Positions 19,445 to 27,796 of a DNA stretch of 64,000 nt are shown piece by piece. Both the position numbers and the translations under genes were made by a program. The notes under the pieces are model-generated. The model saw only the letters and a program-made list of their open reading frames with translations. It was not told where the DNA came from and searched no databases. Position 1 is the first letter of the stretch, and each line of letters opens with the position of its first letter. The DNA is from Parerythrobacter lacustris (GTDB taxonomy: Bacteria; Pseudomonadota; Alphaproteobacteria; Sphingomonadales; Sphingomonadaceae), in NCBI RefSeq assembly GCF_024626475.1, contig NZ_JANKHH010000001.1, positions 372,001 through 436,000 of the forward strand. Reading direction: 5' to 3'.

Positions 19445-20764
19445 TTACGCGCGCAGGCGAAGTTCACCCACAGTGATGCCTTTCGACGTTTCGATCCGCG
19501 CGATCTCTCCATCCTTCCCGGCATCGGGACGGCCGCCCTCGGTCTTGAGCAACCATTGCTGCGATCGGATCACGGGGAGCGGCCGGCTGAAAAAGTAGCC
19601 CTGCCCATAGGTCACGCCGAGGCTTGCGAGCACCTGCTTCTCGGCCTCGGTCTCGATCCCTTCGGCGACCAGCGAGCACCCGATCTCGCGCGAGAAACTA
19701 ACTAGTGCCGATGCCAGCGCACGCCGCGCCGGATCACTGTCGATATCGCGGGTGAGACTCATATCGAGCTTGAGGATATCGGGTGCGAGGTCGACGAGGT
19801 GCCGCAGCCCGGCGTATCCGGCGCCGACATCGTCGATCGCGATCCGCGCCTTGCCGGCGATTGCCTTGAGCGCCCTCGCCAGCGCCTCGTAGTCCGCGAC
19901 CCGCTGGTGCTCGGTGACTTCGATCACCAGCCGTTCCTCGTTACCCTCGCGCAGCGCCTGCGCCAGTGCGCCGGACATGACCGTCTCGGGCGAGACATTG
20001 ACCGACATGTAGTGCCCTGGCGGGACATAGGGCAGCGTTTCGAGTGCAGAACGAACCGCGAGCATGTCGAGCTCGATCCCCAGCCCGACTTCGCTCGCTT
20101 CGTTGAACCACTGGTCGGGGCCACGCTCGGTCGCATCGGGGAACCGGGCAAGGCACTCGACACCGGCGGGCTGGTCATCGGCGAGCGAGTGGATCGGCTG
20201 GTGCATGATCGTCAGGCGATTGCCGCTGATGACCTGGCTGATGGTCTTCTGCAGCGCCGACCGGCGTGCCTCACCGGCCAGTTCCACTTCGATCTGTTCG
20301 GCGGCGAGCTGCGCGAAGGCGCGTACCACGCCAAGATCGCGTTCGGTCATCGACCGGTCGGGGGTACGGCTCAGGGCGCAGAAACTGCCGTAGACCGTGC
20401 CATCCGACATCCGCAGCGGGACATTGAGGTGACAACCGACGGGCAGCATCTGGGTGATCGCGAACTGCTCGGTGAAGGGAAAGTCTGCCGGGTCCTGGAT
20501 CAATTCGGGCAAATTGCCCTGCAGCACATGCCAGCAATAACCCTCTTCCTTGGGCTCGCGATAACCGGGCCCCATCGGCAAGTCGAGGTCGGAGCGGACG
20601 TTCATCAGCTCGCGGTCATGTTCATGAAACTTGGTCACGAAGGCAATTTCCACCCCGAGGTGTTCGCGCACGGCATCGAGGATACGATCGACCCGCGATG
20701 CCGAGGAATCGATTTCGGCACCGGGTAAGTCGAGAGCAACGGCAAGCGATGGCTGATCTGTCAT
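19445..20764 (-). CDS. GAF-EAL domain protein, possible c-di-GMP phosphodiesterase
   Basis: The 439-residue soluble protein has an N-terminal GAF domain (about residues 20-165: ILDAVREHLGVEIAFVTKF, VPLRMSDGTVYGSFCAL). An EAL domain follows from about residue 185 to 405. The EAL signature is GVECLARF, and later motifs are SVNVSPE, VIEVTEH, IDDVGAGYAGL, ILKLDMSL and VAEGIETE. Metal-binding Glu, Asn, Asp and Lys positions are kept, but Ala of EAL is Cys and the loop-6 motif differs from DDFGTGYS. Activity is therefore uncertain. ATG 20764 starts the homologous region. The upstream in-frame extension is implausibly Cys/Arg-rich. Confidence 0.85.
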   Translation of the reverse strand: MTDQPSLAVALDLPGAEIDSSASRVDRILDAVREHLGVEIAFVTKFHEHDRELMNVRSDLDLPMGPGYREPKEEGYCWHVLQGNLPELIQDPADFPFTEQFAITQMLPVGCHLNVPLRMSDGTVYGSFCALSRTPDRSMTERDLGVVRAFAQLAAEQIEVELAGEARRSALQKTISQVISGNRLTIMHQPIHSLADDQPAGVECLARFPDATERGPDQWFNEASEVGLGIELDMLAVRSALETLPYVPPGHYMSVNVSPETVMSGALAQALREGNEERLVIEVTEHQRVADYEALARALKAIAGKARIAIDDVGAGYAGLRHLVDLAPDILKLDMSLTRDIDSDPARRALASALVSFSREIGCSLVAEGIETEAEKQVLASLGVTYGQGYFFSRPLPVIRSQQWLLKTEGGRPDAGKDGEIARIETSKGITVGELRLRA

Positions 20765-20828
20765 ATCCGCAGCTTGCGCCCTTCGCCCTAAATAGTTGTT
20801 AATGCTGAAGGGTAGGCTGCAAAGCGGC

Positions 20829-21476
20829 TCACCACTTGAGCAGCGGCGGGAGCAGGAAGCGCCCCGCGATCGCGCCGACCAGCACCGGCGCCGCATGCCA
20901 CAGCCCGATATGCATAACATCGTCGATCGGGCAGCTGAGGCCGTAGGCCGCGCTGCCGAGCGCGGTGGCTGCGACACCGGTCAGCAGGCCTGCGGTGCTG
21001 ATCGAAACCGGTGCGCCGCGTCGCAACCAGTGGACCAGCGCGCCGGTGACCAGCAGCGAGCACACGAGCCCCGCGACGAGGCAATATATGCCGTGCTCGT
21101 CATGATAGGCGGCCGGGCCGCCCGGTTGCGCCAGCAAGGTGACCAGTGCGGCAACCGGCAGTACTGCGGCCGTCGCCATGGCCCATTTCGGACCCTCGTA
21201 ACGATTGCCCACCCGGGGACTCGCCATCGATACCACTGCCACGGCCGCTGCGGCCCCCGACGCCAGCAACAGGCCATTGCCGATATAGAAGAACGGCGAG
21301 GCGTGGCCGTACACGCCCGTCATCCACAGACCTTCTACCAACTGCACGAGCAGGACCGTGCCAACCAGCGCCAGCACTGCCAGCGCGAGCCCGTCGCGCA
21401 GCTTCAGCGTTCGCACCGGTGCCAGATCATTTGCCAACTGCCCGACCAAGGGATTGGGAACCCGTTCCATTATCAT
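20829..21476 (-). CDS. nrsF: NrsF-family (DUF1109) membrane anti-sigma factor
   Basis: The 215-residue protein has six predicted membrane segments and the DUF1109/NrsF features: N-terminal cytosolic segment with DLAPVRTLKLRDGL, and conserved Cys in YCLVAGLVC and YGLSCPIDDVMHIGLWHAAPVL. In Caulobacter, NrsF holds the sigma factor SigF inactive and senses heavy metals through Cys residues. Here it overlaps the sigma gene by 4 bases (21473-21476), the usual sigma/anti-sigma arrangement, and sits in a bufferin operon. Confidence 0.9.
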   Translation of the reverse strand: MIMERVPNPLVGQLANDLAPVRTLKLRDGLALAVLALVGTVLLVQLVEGLWMTGVYGHASPFFYIGNGLLLASGAAAAVAVVSMASPRVGNRYEGPKWAMATAAVLPVAALVTLLAQPGGPAAYHDEHGIYCLVAGLVCSLLVTGALVHWLRRGAPVSISTAGLLTGVAATALGSAAYGLSCPIDDVMHIGLWHAAPVLVGAIAGRFLLPPLLKW

Positions 21477-22003
21477 TCTGCCTTCTCAACAAGCGCGGCC
21501 AGCTTCTTGAGGCCGCGATGGATATTTACTTTGACTGCGGACTCCGACTGTCCGCTGCGTTCGGCCGCCTCTGCAATCGACAGCCCTTCGATTTTCACCA
21601 GCTCGATGGCTTCGGATTGCTTGCTCGGTATCTGGACGAACATCCGCTCTAGGCTGAGCCGGGCAAGCAGGGCGTCCTCGCCGCTGTCTTCCGCCGCATC
21701 GTGGTCCTCCAGCGCATCTTCCTCGGTGCGATAGACTTTCCGCAAATGGTCGACCCAGCGATAGCGCGCGATCGCCGCGAGCCACGGCAGGAATGGCCGG
21801 CTTGCATCCCAGCTGGCGCGCTTGCGATGCACAGCCAGCATCACTTCCTGCACCAGATCGTCGAGCATAGCCGGGGCACAGCGGCGGCGGAAATAGCGCT
21901 CCAGCCACAGCTGCACCTCGGTCAGCAGCACGGTATAGGCCTGCTTGTCGCCCTGCTGCGAGGCCGCCATCAGGCGCGCCAGCGTGGGTTCGTCTGCAAT
22001 CAC
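21473..22003 (-). CDS. sigF: ECF sigma factor SigF
   Basis: The 176-residue protein is a two-domain ECF sigma factor. Region 2 includes LDDLVQEVMLAVHRKRASWD and PFLPWLAAIARYRWVDHLRK; region 4 includes IELVKIEGLSIAEAAERSGQSE. Partnership with the NrsF gene downstream identifies the SigF type. It is the third gene after bufA1 and doxX, 24 bp behind doxX, so it should be transcribed from the SigF-type promoter in front of bufA1 (positive autoregulation, inferred). Confidence 0.9.
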   Translation of the reverse strand: MIADEPTLARLMAASQQGDKQAYTVLLTEVQLWLERYFRRRCAPAMLDDLVQEVMLAVHRKRASWDASRPFLPWLAAIARYRWVDHLRKVYRTEEDALEDHDAAEDSGEDALLARLSLERMFVQIPSKQSEAIELVKIEGLSIAEAAERSGQSESAVKVNIHRGLKKLAALVEKAE

Positions 22004-22027
22004 TTTTGCCTCCCCCGACCGGTCCCG

Positions 22028-22480
22028 TCACTGTCGCATCTTGATGAACAGCGCGTCGAGCGAAAAGCGCCCGCCACCACGCGACAGGAGAACCAGAGCA
22101 AGCGCCGCCCACAGGCTGTGGACCGGCCACCAGGCCTCGGGGAAGATCAGGAACTGGATCACCAGCGACATCCCCAGCAGACCTGCCGCACCGATCCGGG
22201 TGAACAGCCCCAAGGCAACCAGCACTGGCAGGAAGAACTCGGCATACATCGACATCGGCACCATGATCTGGGGCGATATCGGCAGGCCGAATTCCTCGAA
22301 CAGAAAATACTGTGTCTCGTCGATCTGGAACCAGGTGCCGTCCACCACCTTGGTCCGGCCCGAACTCCAGAACACTTGCGCCAGCGCAAGCCGGGTGAGC
22401 AGCAGCGCGCCGCTCTCGATCCATTTGCCGGACAAGGCTTCCGCCACTCGGTCGTAAGTCGCAAGGACGCGCTGCATCAT
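22028..22480 (-). CDS. DoxX-family membrane protein (BufD-like)
   Basis: The 150-residue protein has four hydrophobic helices and DoxX-family features (LLLTRLALAQVFWSSGRTKV near the N-terminus, EFFLPVLVALGLFTR in the middle). DoxX proteins are membrane partners of redox systems; one accompanies bufferin genes in Caulobacter and is often called BufD. It lies 23 bp after bufA1 and 24 bp before sigF. Its exact activity in bufferin maturation or export is not established by the sequence. Confidence 0.82.
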   Translation of the reverse strand: MMQRVLATYDRVAEALSGKWIESGALLLTRLALAQVFWSSGRTKVVDGTWFQIDETQYFLFEEFGLPISPQIMVPMSMYAEFFLPVLVALGLFTRIGAAGLLGMSLVIQFLIFPEAWWPVHSLWAALALVLLSRGGGRFSLDALFIKMRQ

Positions 22481-22503
22481 GCTCTCCCGTCGCTACCGTG
22501 CGA

Positions 22504-22788
22504 TCAGCGCTTGACCGGGGTCAGCGAACCCTTGCCCTTGGGGGTGCTGATCTTGGTGCAGGTTCCCTTGTCGACCAGCTTCCAAGCGTTGCCCTGATAG
22601 TCGCGGGTCGAGGTGCCCGAGCAGCTGGTGCCCGGCCCGGCCGCGCAATCGTTCTTGCCTGCCTTGGCAACGCCGTAGCACTTTTCCTTGGCCCCGCCCT
22701 GCGCGGTGGCGGGAGTGGTCGCCAGACCGGCGGCGATACCGGCGGCGAGCGTGAGGCCGGCGATGCGGGCAATGTTGGACTTGGTCAT
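22504..22788 (-). CDS. bufA1: bufferin-1 type precursor peptide (DUF2282)
   Basis: The 94-residue precursor has a signal peptide ([20 protein letters not shown], cleavage after TPATA). The core starts with [15 protein letters not shown], then [20 protein letters not shown] and GTC: four Cys in the DUF2282 pattern. Bufferins are RiPPs whose Cys are converted by a BufB/BufC enzyme pair and which bind copper in the periplasm. The ATG at 22788 is preceded by AGGAGAA. It leads the operon bufA1-doxX-sigF-nrsF and has a SigF-type promoter upstream. Confidence 0.88.
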   Translation of the reverse strand: MTKSNIARIAGLTLAAGIAAGLATTPATAQGGAKEKCYGVAKAGKNDCAAGPGTSCSGTSTRDYQGNAWKLVDKGTCTKISTPKGKGSLTPVKR

Positions 22789-22854
22789 CGAAATTCTCCT
22801 CGGCGTGAATTTTCTTAGGGGGTGCCCCGGCAATGAAGCGGAACTGTCGGGGAG

Positions 22855-22880
22855 TTCGGGCCTCGCCCGCCATTGGTTAC
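22855..22880 (-). promoter_or_regulatory. SigF-type promoter for bufA1-doxX-sigF-nrsF
   Basis: Read on the reverse strand, GTAACC (22880-22875) is followed after exactly 16 bases by CGAA (22858-22855). This matches the SigF consensus I recall from Caulobacter heavy-metal studies (GTAACC-N16-CGAA). The -10 element is 67 bp before the bufA1 ATG. It mirrors the promoter at 22903-22928. Confidence 0.75.
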
Positions 22881-22902
22881 TGGGTGCAAAATTTTTTGGC
22901 CT

Positions 22903-22928
22903 GTAACCATGCGCCTTGGTGTATCGAA
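22903..22928 (+). promoter_or_regulatory. SigF-type promoter for bufA2-bufB-bufC
   Basis: GTAACC (22903-22908), 16 bases, then CGAA (22925-22928), identical in form to the divergent promoter on the other strand. It lies 60 bp before the bufA2 ATG. Two exact copies facing away from each other within 75 bp make chance unlikely. Confidence 0.78.
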
Positions 22929-22987
22929 ATGCTGTCTGTCCGCTCGCGGACGGTCCAATCGCAACACGTCTTGTGGAGAATTCAGTC

Positions 22988-23266
22988 ATGACCAGAAACA
23001 CCGCATTCGCCGCTGCCGCCGCAGCGCTCGCCCTTAGTTCGGCCGCCGCCTTCGCCGCAGAACCGCCCGCTGGAAGCTCGGGCAAGGCCATCAGCGCCAA
23101 TGACACCGTCCACTGCTATGGCGTGCATGATTGCAAGGGCAATTCGGACTGCGCGACCACCGAGAGCGCCTGCAAGGGCCAGAACGCCTGCAAGGGCCAT
23201 GGCTTCAAGGCGATGAAGGCTGGCGAATGCCTGACCAAGGGCGGAACGATCGGCGATATCGGCTGA
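22988..23266 (+). CDS. bufA2: bufferin-2 type precursor peptide
   Basis: The 92-residue precursor has a signal peptide ([20 protein letters not shown], cleavage after AFA). The Cys-rich core reads [13 protein letters not shown], then [15 protein letters not shown] and GECLTKGG, with six Cys. The CKGxxxC repeats distinguish it from the DUF2282 type. ATG 22988 follows a GGAG ribosome site, and an upstream in-frame extension lacks a signal peptide. It is the first gene of the forward bufA2-bufB-bufC unit. Confidence 0.87.
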   Translation: MTRNTAFAAAAAALALSSAAAFAAEPPAGSSGKAISANDTVHCYGVHDCKGNSDCATTESACKGQNACKGHGFKAMKAGECLTKGGTIGDIG

Positions 23267-23346
23267 TTGGTCACCCTGCACGGTCCGGCGGCCAGACCCT
23301 CCCCCCACCGCCGCCGGATCGTGCAACCTTCCGTGCGAACTTCGCG

Positions 23347-24186
23347 ATGATGAACACGATCTCCCGTTTCGACGGCTTCGGGCTCGGCCTGCGCCGGACG
23401 CATTACGCCGACTTCCTCGATGGCGATGTGCCGGTCGATTTCGTCGAAGTGATTTCCGAGAATTTCATGGTCGACGGCGGCAATCCGCTGCGCGTGCTGA
23501 CGCAGGTGCGCGAAAAGCTGCCCGTCATCCTGCACGGCGTCTCGATGTCGATCGGCTCGGCGCACGGGCTGGATTGCGAGTATCTTCGCCGTCTCAGGGC
23601 GTTGGCGGAGCGGATCGAACCCTTGTGGGTGTCCGACCATCTGTGCTGGACCCGCACCAGCGCGCACAACAGCCACGACCTGCTGCCGATGCCCTACACC
23701 GAAGAGGCGCTGCGGCTGGTGTGCGACAACATTGATCACGCGCAGGAAGCGCTCGGCCGCGCTATGCTGTTCGAAAACCCGTCGAGCTATCTCACCTTCC
23801 CCGAGGACGAAATGCGCGAATGGGAATTCGTCGCCGAAATGGCCAAGCGCAGCGGCTGCTACCTGCTGCTCGACGTCAACAACATCTATGTCAGCGCGCA
23901 CAATCACGGGTTCGACGCGAGCGAATGCCTGCGCGCCCTGCCGCATGACCGGGTGCGCCAGATCCACCTCGCGGGCCATACCGACGGGGAAATCAAGATC
24001 GATACCCACGATCAGCCGGTATGCGGCGGGGTGTGGGACCTCTATCGCGAGGCGGTTGCGTTGGCCGGCCCGGTCGCGACGATGATCGAGCGCGACGACG
24101 GTATCCCGCCATTGCCGGAATTGCTCGACGAACTCGATGTCGCACGCAGTATCGCCGCCGGGACGCGAAGCAAGGTCGCTGCATGA
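23347..24186 (+). CDS. bufB: multinuclear non-heme iron oxidase of the DUF692 family (BufB)
   Basis: The 279-residue TIM-barrel enzyme matches DUF692: LGLRRTHYADFL, VEVISENFMVDGG, LHGVSMSIGS, WVSDHLCWT, LLLDVNNIYVSAHNHG, IHLAGHTD and THDQPV. His, Asp, Asn and Glu of these motifs bind two or three iron ions. Family members oxidise Cys in RiPP precursors, for example to thiooxazole in bufferins. It lies 80 bp after bufA2, and its stop overlaps the bufC ATG (ATGA), which fits obligate partnership. Confidence 0.93.
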   Translation: MMNTISRFDGFGLGLRRTHYADFLDGDVPVDFVEVISENFMVDGGNPLRVLTQVREKLPVILHGVSMSIGSAHGLDCEYLRRLRALAERIEPLWVSDHLCWTRTSAHNSHDLLPMPYTEEALRLVCDNIDHAQEALGRAMLFENPSSYLTFPEDEMREWEFVAEMAKRSGCYLLLDVNNIYVSAHNHGFDASECLRALPHDRVRQIHLAGHTDGEIKIDTHDQPVCGGVWDLYREAVALAGPVATMIERDDGIPPLPELLDELDVARSIAAGTRSKVAA

Positions 24187-24971
24187 CGCTTGCGGCGAGC
24201 CAGAAGGATTTCATGGCGCAGGTGCTCGACGAGGATCATGCGCTGCCCGACGGCTGGAGCGCGCGCCATGCGGCAGGCCTGGCGATCTATCGCAACAATT
24301 ACCGCACCTCGCTGGTCGAAGCACTGCGCTCGACCTACGAGCGGACTGCCTCCTATGTCTGCGAGGAAGCTTTCCGGCAGGCGGCGGTGCATCATTTGAT
24401 TACCCATCCGCCGAAGAGTTGGACGCTCGACCGCGCGGGCGACGGCTTTCCCGATACGCTGCGTGAGCTGTTCAAGAGCGACCCCGAGGTCGCCGAACTC
24501 GGCTGGCTCGAAGCGGCGATGCAGCGCGCCTTTGTGGCCGCCGATGCCGCGCCGCTCGATGCGGCGGGTTTTGCCGGGGCGACCGCGCTGTTCACCGAGG
24601 ACGACTGGAGCGCAATGCAACTGGCATTCCTGCCCGGCACCGCGCTCGCCCCGGTGGAGCATGATATTCCCGCGCTTTGGCGCGCGGTCGATCCCGACGG
24701 CGAAAGCCCGTCGCAGGCCGATCGTCTCGACGCACCGATGCACCTCCTCGTTTGGCGCGAGGGGTTGAAGCCGGTCTTCCGCCTCATCGACCGGTCCGAA
24801 GGCGAGGCGATGGCCGCGCTCCTCGGCGGCACAAGCTATGGCGACGCCTGCGCCATGCTGGTCGACCGGCTGGGCGAAGAGGCCGCCATCGCGCAGGCCG
24901 GCGCCATGCTCGGGCGCTGGCTGCACGACGGCCTGATCGAAAGTGTCAGTTCGCCCGCTGCGAGGGGATGA
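24183..24971 (+). CDS. bufC: BufB partner protein, DUF2063 (BufC)
   Basis: The 262-residue protein has the DUF2063 N-terminal domain: FMAQVLDEDH, GLAIYRNNYRTSLVEALRST, VCEEAFRQAAVHHLI, PEVAELGWLEAAMQRAF. The C-terminal part carries MHLLVWREGLKPVFRLID. DUF2063 proteins deliver precursor peptides to DUF692 enzymes. It is translationally coupled to bufB by ATGA. Its 3' end overlaps the opposing DUF885 gene by 26 bases. Confidence 0.9.
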   Translation: MTLAASQKDFMAQVLDEDHALPDGWSARHAAGLAIYRNNYRTSLVEALRSTYERTASYVCEEAFRQAAVHHLITHPPKSWTLDRAGDGFPDTLRELFKSDPEVAELGWLEAAMQRAFVAADAAPLDAAGFAGATALFTEDDWSAMQLAFLPGTALAPVEHDIPALWRAVDPDGESPSQADRLDAPMHLLVWREGLKPVFRLIDRSEGEAMAALLGGTSYGDACAMLVDRLGEEAAIAQAGAMLGRWLHDGLIESVSSPAARG

Positions 24972-26718
24972 ATTCCTCCCGCACCGCCTTCGCCATCAGG
25001 TCGAGCGGAATGATCCCCTGGCTCAGCAGGAAGTCGTTGAACGCTTTCTCGTTGAACCGTTCGCCCAGCGCGACCTCAGTCTCGATCCGCAGGTCGACCA
25101 GCTTGCGGTAGCCGTAGTAATAGCTGCCCGCCTGCCCCGGCGCGCGGAACTGGTAGCGGTCGAGCTCCTGCTTCACCATGCCGGGGGAGAACAATGCGTC
25201 CTCGCTCAGCACCCGCCCGGCTTCCTCGCGGCTGATCATGCCGAGATTGAGCATCGGGTCGAGGAAGGCGCGGGCGGTGCGCAGCAGGCGGAACTGCTGG
25301 GCGATGAACTGGCCCTCGATCGGCTCGTGCGGCAACATCTCGGCCTCGGCATAGAGCGCCCAGCCTTCGACGTTGACGCTGTTGAAGGCATAGAGCAGCC
25401 GCGCGAGGCTGACGCCCTGCTTGACCAAAGCATCGAACTGCATCTCGTGGCCAGGGCGGGCTTCGTGCGCGCTCAGCGTCCAGCTTGCCGCCGGGTGGTT
25501 GAAATCGTCATAGGCTTCGTCTGCCGGGGCGGTCGGGTTGGAGACGGTGAGCACGAATGTCCCCTGCTCGCCGGTGTTGCCGATCAGCCGCGGCGGGCGC
25601 ATGTGCGGCGCGGGCTGCGCGGCGCTCTCGGCGACCGAGGCGACGCGCATCTGCAGCACCGTGTCGGGCAGGCTGACGATCTGGTTCTCGCGGATTTTCG
25701 CCTCGAGCTCGGCATTCACCCCGCGGTAAAATTCCTCGATTTCCTCAGCAGGAATGGTGTCCTGCTTGAGGCGGCGCATGACCGATTTGTAGTCGGTCTC
25801 GGTCCAGCCGTTCTTCGCCGCGATCTGCGGTGCGAGCGCTTCCATCTGGGCGCGCACTTCGTAGAAGCCGCGGCGGGCCTCTTCGATCGCTTCGAGCGGG
25901 TCCATGTCGATCCCCACCTGCCGCAGGCTCAATGCATAGAGTTCGGGCGGCAGGCGCGGATTGTCGCGCGCGGTCGGGAGAACGGTCGCTCTGGTCCATT
26001 CGCCATATTCGGTGAGCTGCTGTTCCATCGCATCGAGCGCTGTGTCGGCACCGCCAATCTCGTATTTGGCGAACAGTTCGCGGATGCCGCTGACGAAGAT
26101 CGGAACCTTGGCGACCGTTTCCTCGATCTCGACCTTGTAGGGGCCCATTTTGCCCTCTCCCCGGCTCGCTTCGAAGCGGCGTTTGGCGAGGGTGGTCATC
26201 GGCTCGGTGCCCAGCCACTGGCCGGTGAAGCGCTTGAGCAATTCGAGCGCCTTGGGGCGGCGAGCCTCGGCGGTCTGGTCGGAAAGCAATTGCCCGATGC
26301 TGCCGAACAGACCCTGTGGCACGTCATTGTATTCGAGCATGTACTGCCGGTTGAGCGCGAATCCTTCGATGTCCTGGTTCAGCGAATCAATCAGGATCTG
26401 GAGGTCTTGCTTCACATAGGGATTGCTTTCGGATGCAAGCGCGGCCTCGAACTTCGCCTTGAGCGCCGATGCGGCAGCAACGTAGCGGTCGTCGCGGTCG
26501 AGCGACATGTCGTTCACCAGCCCGTCGTATTGATCGTATCCTGCAGACGAGGCCCCGGTGGGGAAGAACTGTGCCTGCATGTCGATCACCTGCTGGGTGT
26601 AGGCATTGCTGGTCCCGACCCAATCCTGCGACGCGGCGTCCTCGGTCTGCGCGAGCGCGACGGTCGGCATGGCGGGCATGGCGACGGCGAGCGCGATGGC
26701 GGCGGCGAAAGTTCTCAT
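24946..26718 (-). CDS. DUF885-family secreted metallopeptidase-like protein
   Basis: The 590-residue protein has a signal peptide (MRTFAAAIALAVAMPAMPTV, cleavage after ALAQ) and the DUF885 helical fold. The zinc-binding-type motif HEARPGHEMQ is at residues 418-427, and a downstream Glu-rich helix begins YAEAEMLP. Family members are thought to be carboxypeptidase-like. Location should be periplasmic. It is monocistronic, with its 3' end overlapping bufC on the other strand. Confidence 0.85.
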   Translation of the reverse strand: MRTFAAAIALAVAMPAMPTVALAQTEDAASQDWVGTSNAYTQQVIDMQAQFFPTGASSAGYDQYDGLVNDMSLDRDDRYVAAASALKAKFEAALASESNPYVKQDLQILIDSLNQDIEGFALNRQYMLEYNDVPQGLFGSIGQLLSDQTAEARRPKALELLKRFTGQWLGTEPMTTLAKRRFEASRGEGKMGPYKVEIEETVAKVPIFVSGIRELFAKYEIGGADTALDAMEQQLTEYGEWTRATVLPTARDNPRLPPELYALSLRQVGIDMDPLEAIEEARRGFYEVRAQMEALAPQIAAKNGWTETDYKSVMRRLKQDTIPAEEIEEFYRGVNAELEAKIRENQIVSLPDTVLQMRVASVAESAAQPAPHMRPPRLIGNTGEQGTFVLTVSNPTAPADEAYDDFNHPAASWTLSAHEARPGHEMQFDALVKQGVSLARLLYAFNSVNVEGWALYAEAEMLPHEPIEGQFIAQQFRLLRTARAFLDPMLNLGMISREEAGRVLSEDALFSPGMVKQELDRYQFRAPGQAGSYYYGYRKLVDLRIETEVALGERFNEKAFNDFLLSQGIIPLDLMAKAVREEFIPSQRAN

Positions 26719-26820
26719 GATGGCTTCTCCCCAAATCTTGTGCGAGCCGAGTCGCCCTGCGATGCGCCTTTGGCTAGCCCCGATCCGACCGGTGCACCAG
26801 CGCGGCAGGCGAAAGACCTG

Positions 26821-27783
26821 TCAGGCGGCAAATGCCTGCCCGACCAGCCGCTCGGACAGGTCCCACAGTCGGTCGGCGTTGCCCTTGTCGAGCGCGTAGG
26901 ACCGGACGCCGCCGGCCGGATCGCTGTCGTCCTGCTCGGCGACGTGGCAATCCTCGCAATAGACGCCGCCTTTGCCTTCCAGCTCGTCGCAGGTGGCGGC
27001 CCAGCAAGTCGTCGCCGCGCCTTGGGGAATCGTTTTGAAGCCCTGCGCCTGCGTGCCGCTCTCTTTCGCATTGTCCTCGATCCGCTTCATCATCCACGCG
27101 ACGTCTTCCTGCGTCATGTGGCGGCCGAGATTGGTCATGATCCCGCCCGGATGGAGCGCGATGGCGTGGACGCCCTTCGCGCCGTAGCGGTCCTCCAGCC
27201 CGACGCTGAACAGGATGTTCGCGGTCTTCGACTGGCCGTAGCTGATCCATTTGTCGTATTCGCGGCTCTCGAAATTGGGATCGTCGAGATCGACCGGGGC
27301 GATATGATGCCCGCGGCTCGAAAGATTGACGATCCGCGGACGTTTGCCCTTTTCGACCAGTGGCATCAGCTCGCTGGTGAGCAGGAAATGGCCCAAGTGG
27401 TTGGTCCCGAACTGCATCTCGAACCCGTCGGCCGTGGTGCCTTGCGGGCAGGCCATCACCCCGGCGTTGTTGATCAGCAGGTCGATCTTGTCGAACCGCC
27501 CGCGCGCTTCTGCACCGGCCTTGCGCACGCTGTCGAGCGAGGCGAGATCGACCACCTGCGTATCGACCGTCGCCCCGGTTTCGGCGGCGATTTCCTGCGC
27601 GGCTTCATCGAGCTTCGCCTGGTCACGCCCGGCGAGGATGATATGCGCGCCCTTGGCGGCCATCGCCCGCGCGGTTTCCTTGCCCAGACCGGAATATCCG
27701 CCGGTAATCAAAGCGGTCGGCCCTCTCAGGTCCTTGCCTTCCAGCACATCGTCCGCCGTGCTCGCGAAACCGAACTCGCTCAT
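26821..27783 (-). CDS. short-chain dehydrogenase/reductase
   Basis: The 320-residue enzyme is a classical SDR. It has a GYSGLGKE nucleotide-binding turn near residue 33, NNAGVM, a Ser in LSSRGHHI and catalytic YGQSKTAN. The length and WMMKRIEDN tail resemble WW-domain oxidoreductase-like and protochlorophyllide-reductase-like SDRs. NADP(H)-dependent oxidoreduction is expected, with unknown substrate. ATG 27783 is chosen, as the extension upstream reads through the neighbouring gene. The acetyltransferase gene lies 13 bp upstream on the same strand. Confidence 0.85.
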   Translation of the reverse strand: MSEFGFASTADDVLEGKDLRGPTALITGGYSGLGKETARAMAAKGAHIILAGRDQAKLDEAAQEIAAETGATVDTQVVDLASLDSVRKAGAEARGRFDKIDLLINNAGVMACPQGTTADGFEMQFGTNHLGHFLLTSELMPLVEKGKRPRIVNLSSRGHHIAPVDLDDPNFESREYDKWISYGQSKTANILFSVGLEDRYGAKGVHAIALHPGGIMTNLGRHMTQEDVAWMMKRIEDNAKESGTQAQGFKTIPQGAATTCWAATCDELEGKGGVYCEDCHVAEQDDSDPAGGVRSYALDKGNADRLWDLSERLVGQAFAA

Positions 27784-27796
27784 TGCCAATCTCCTC

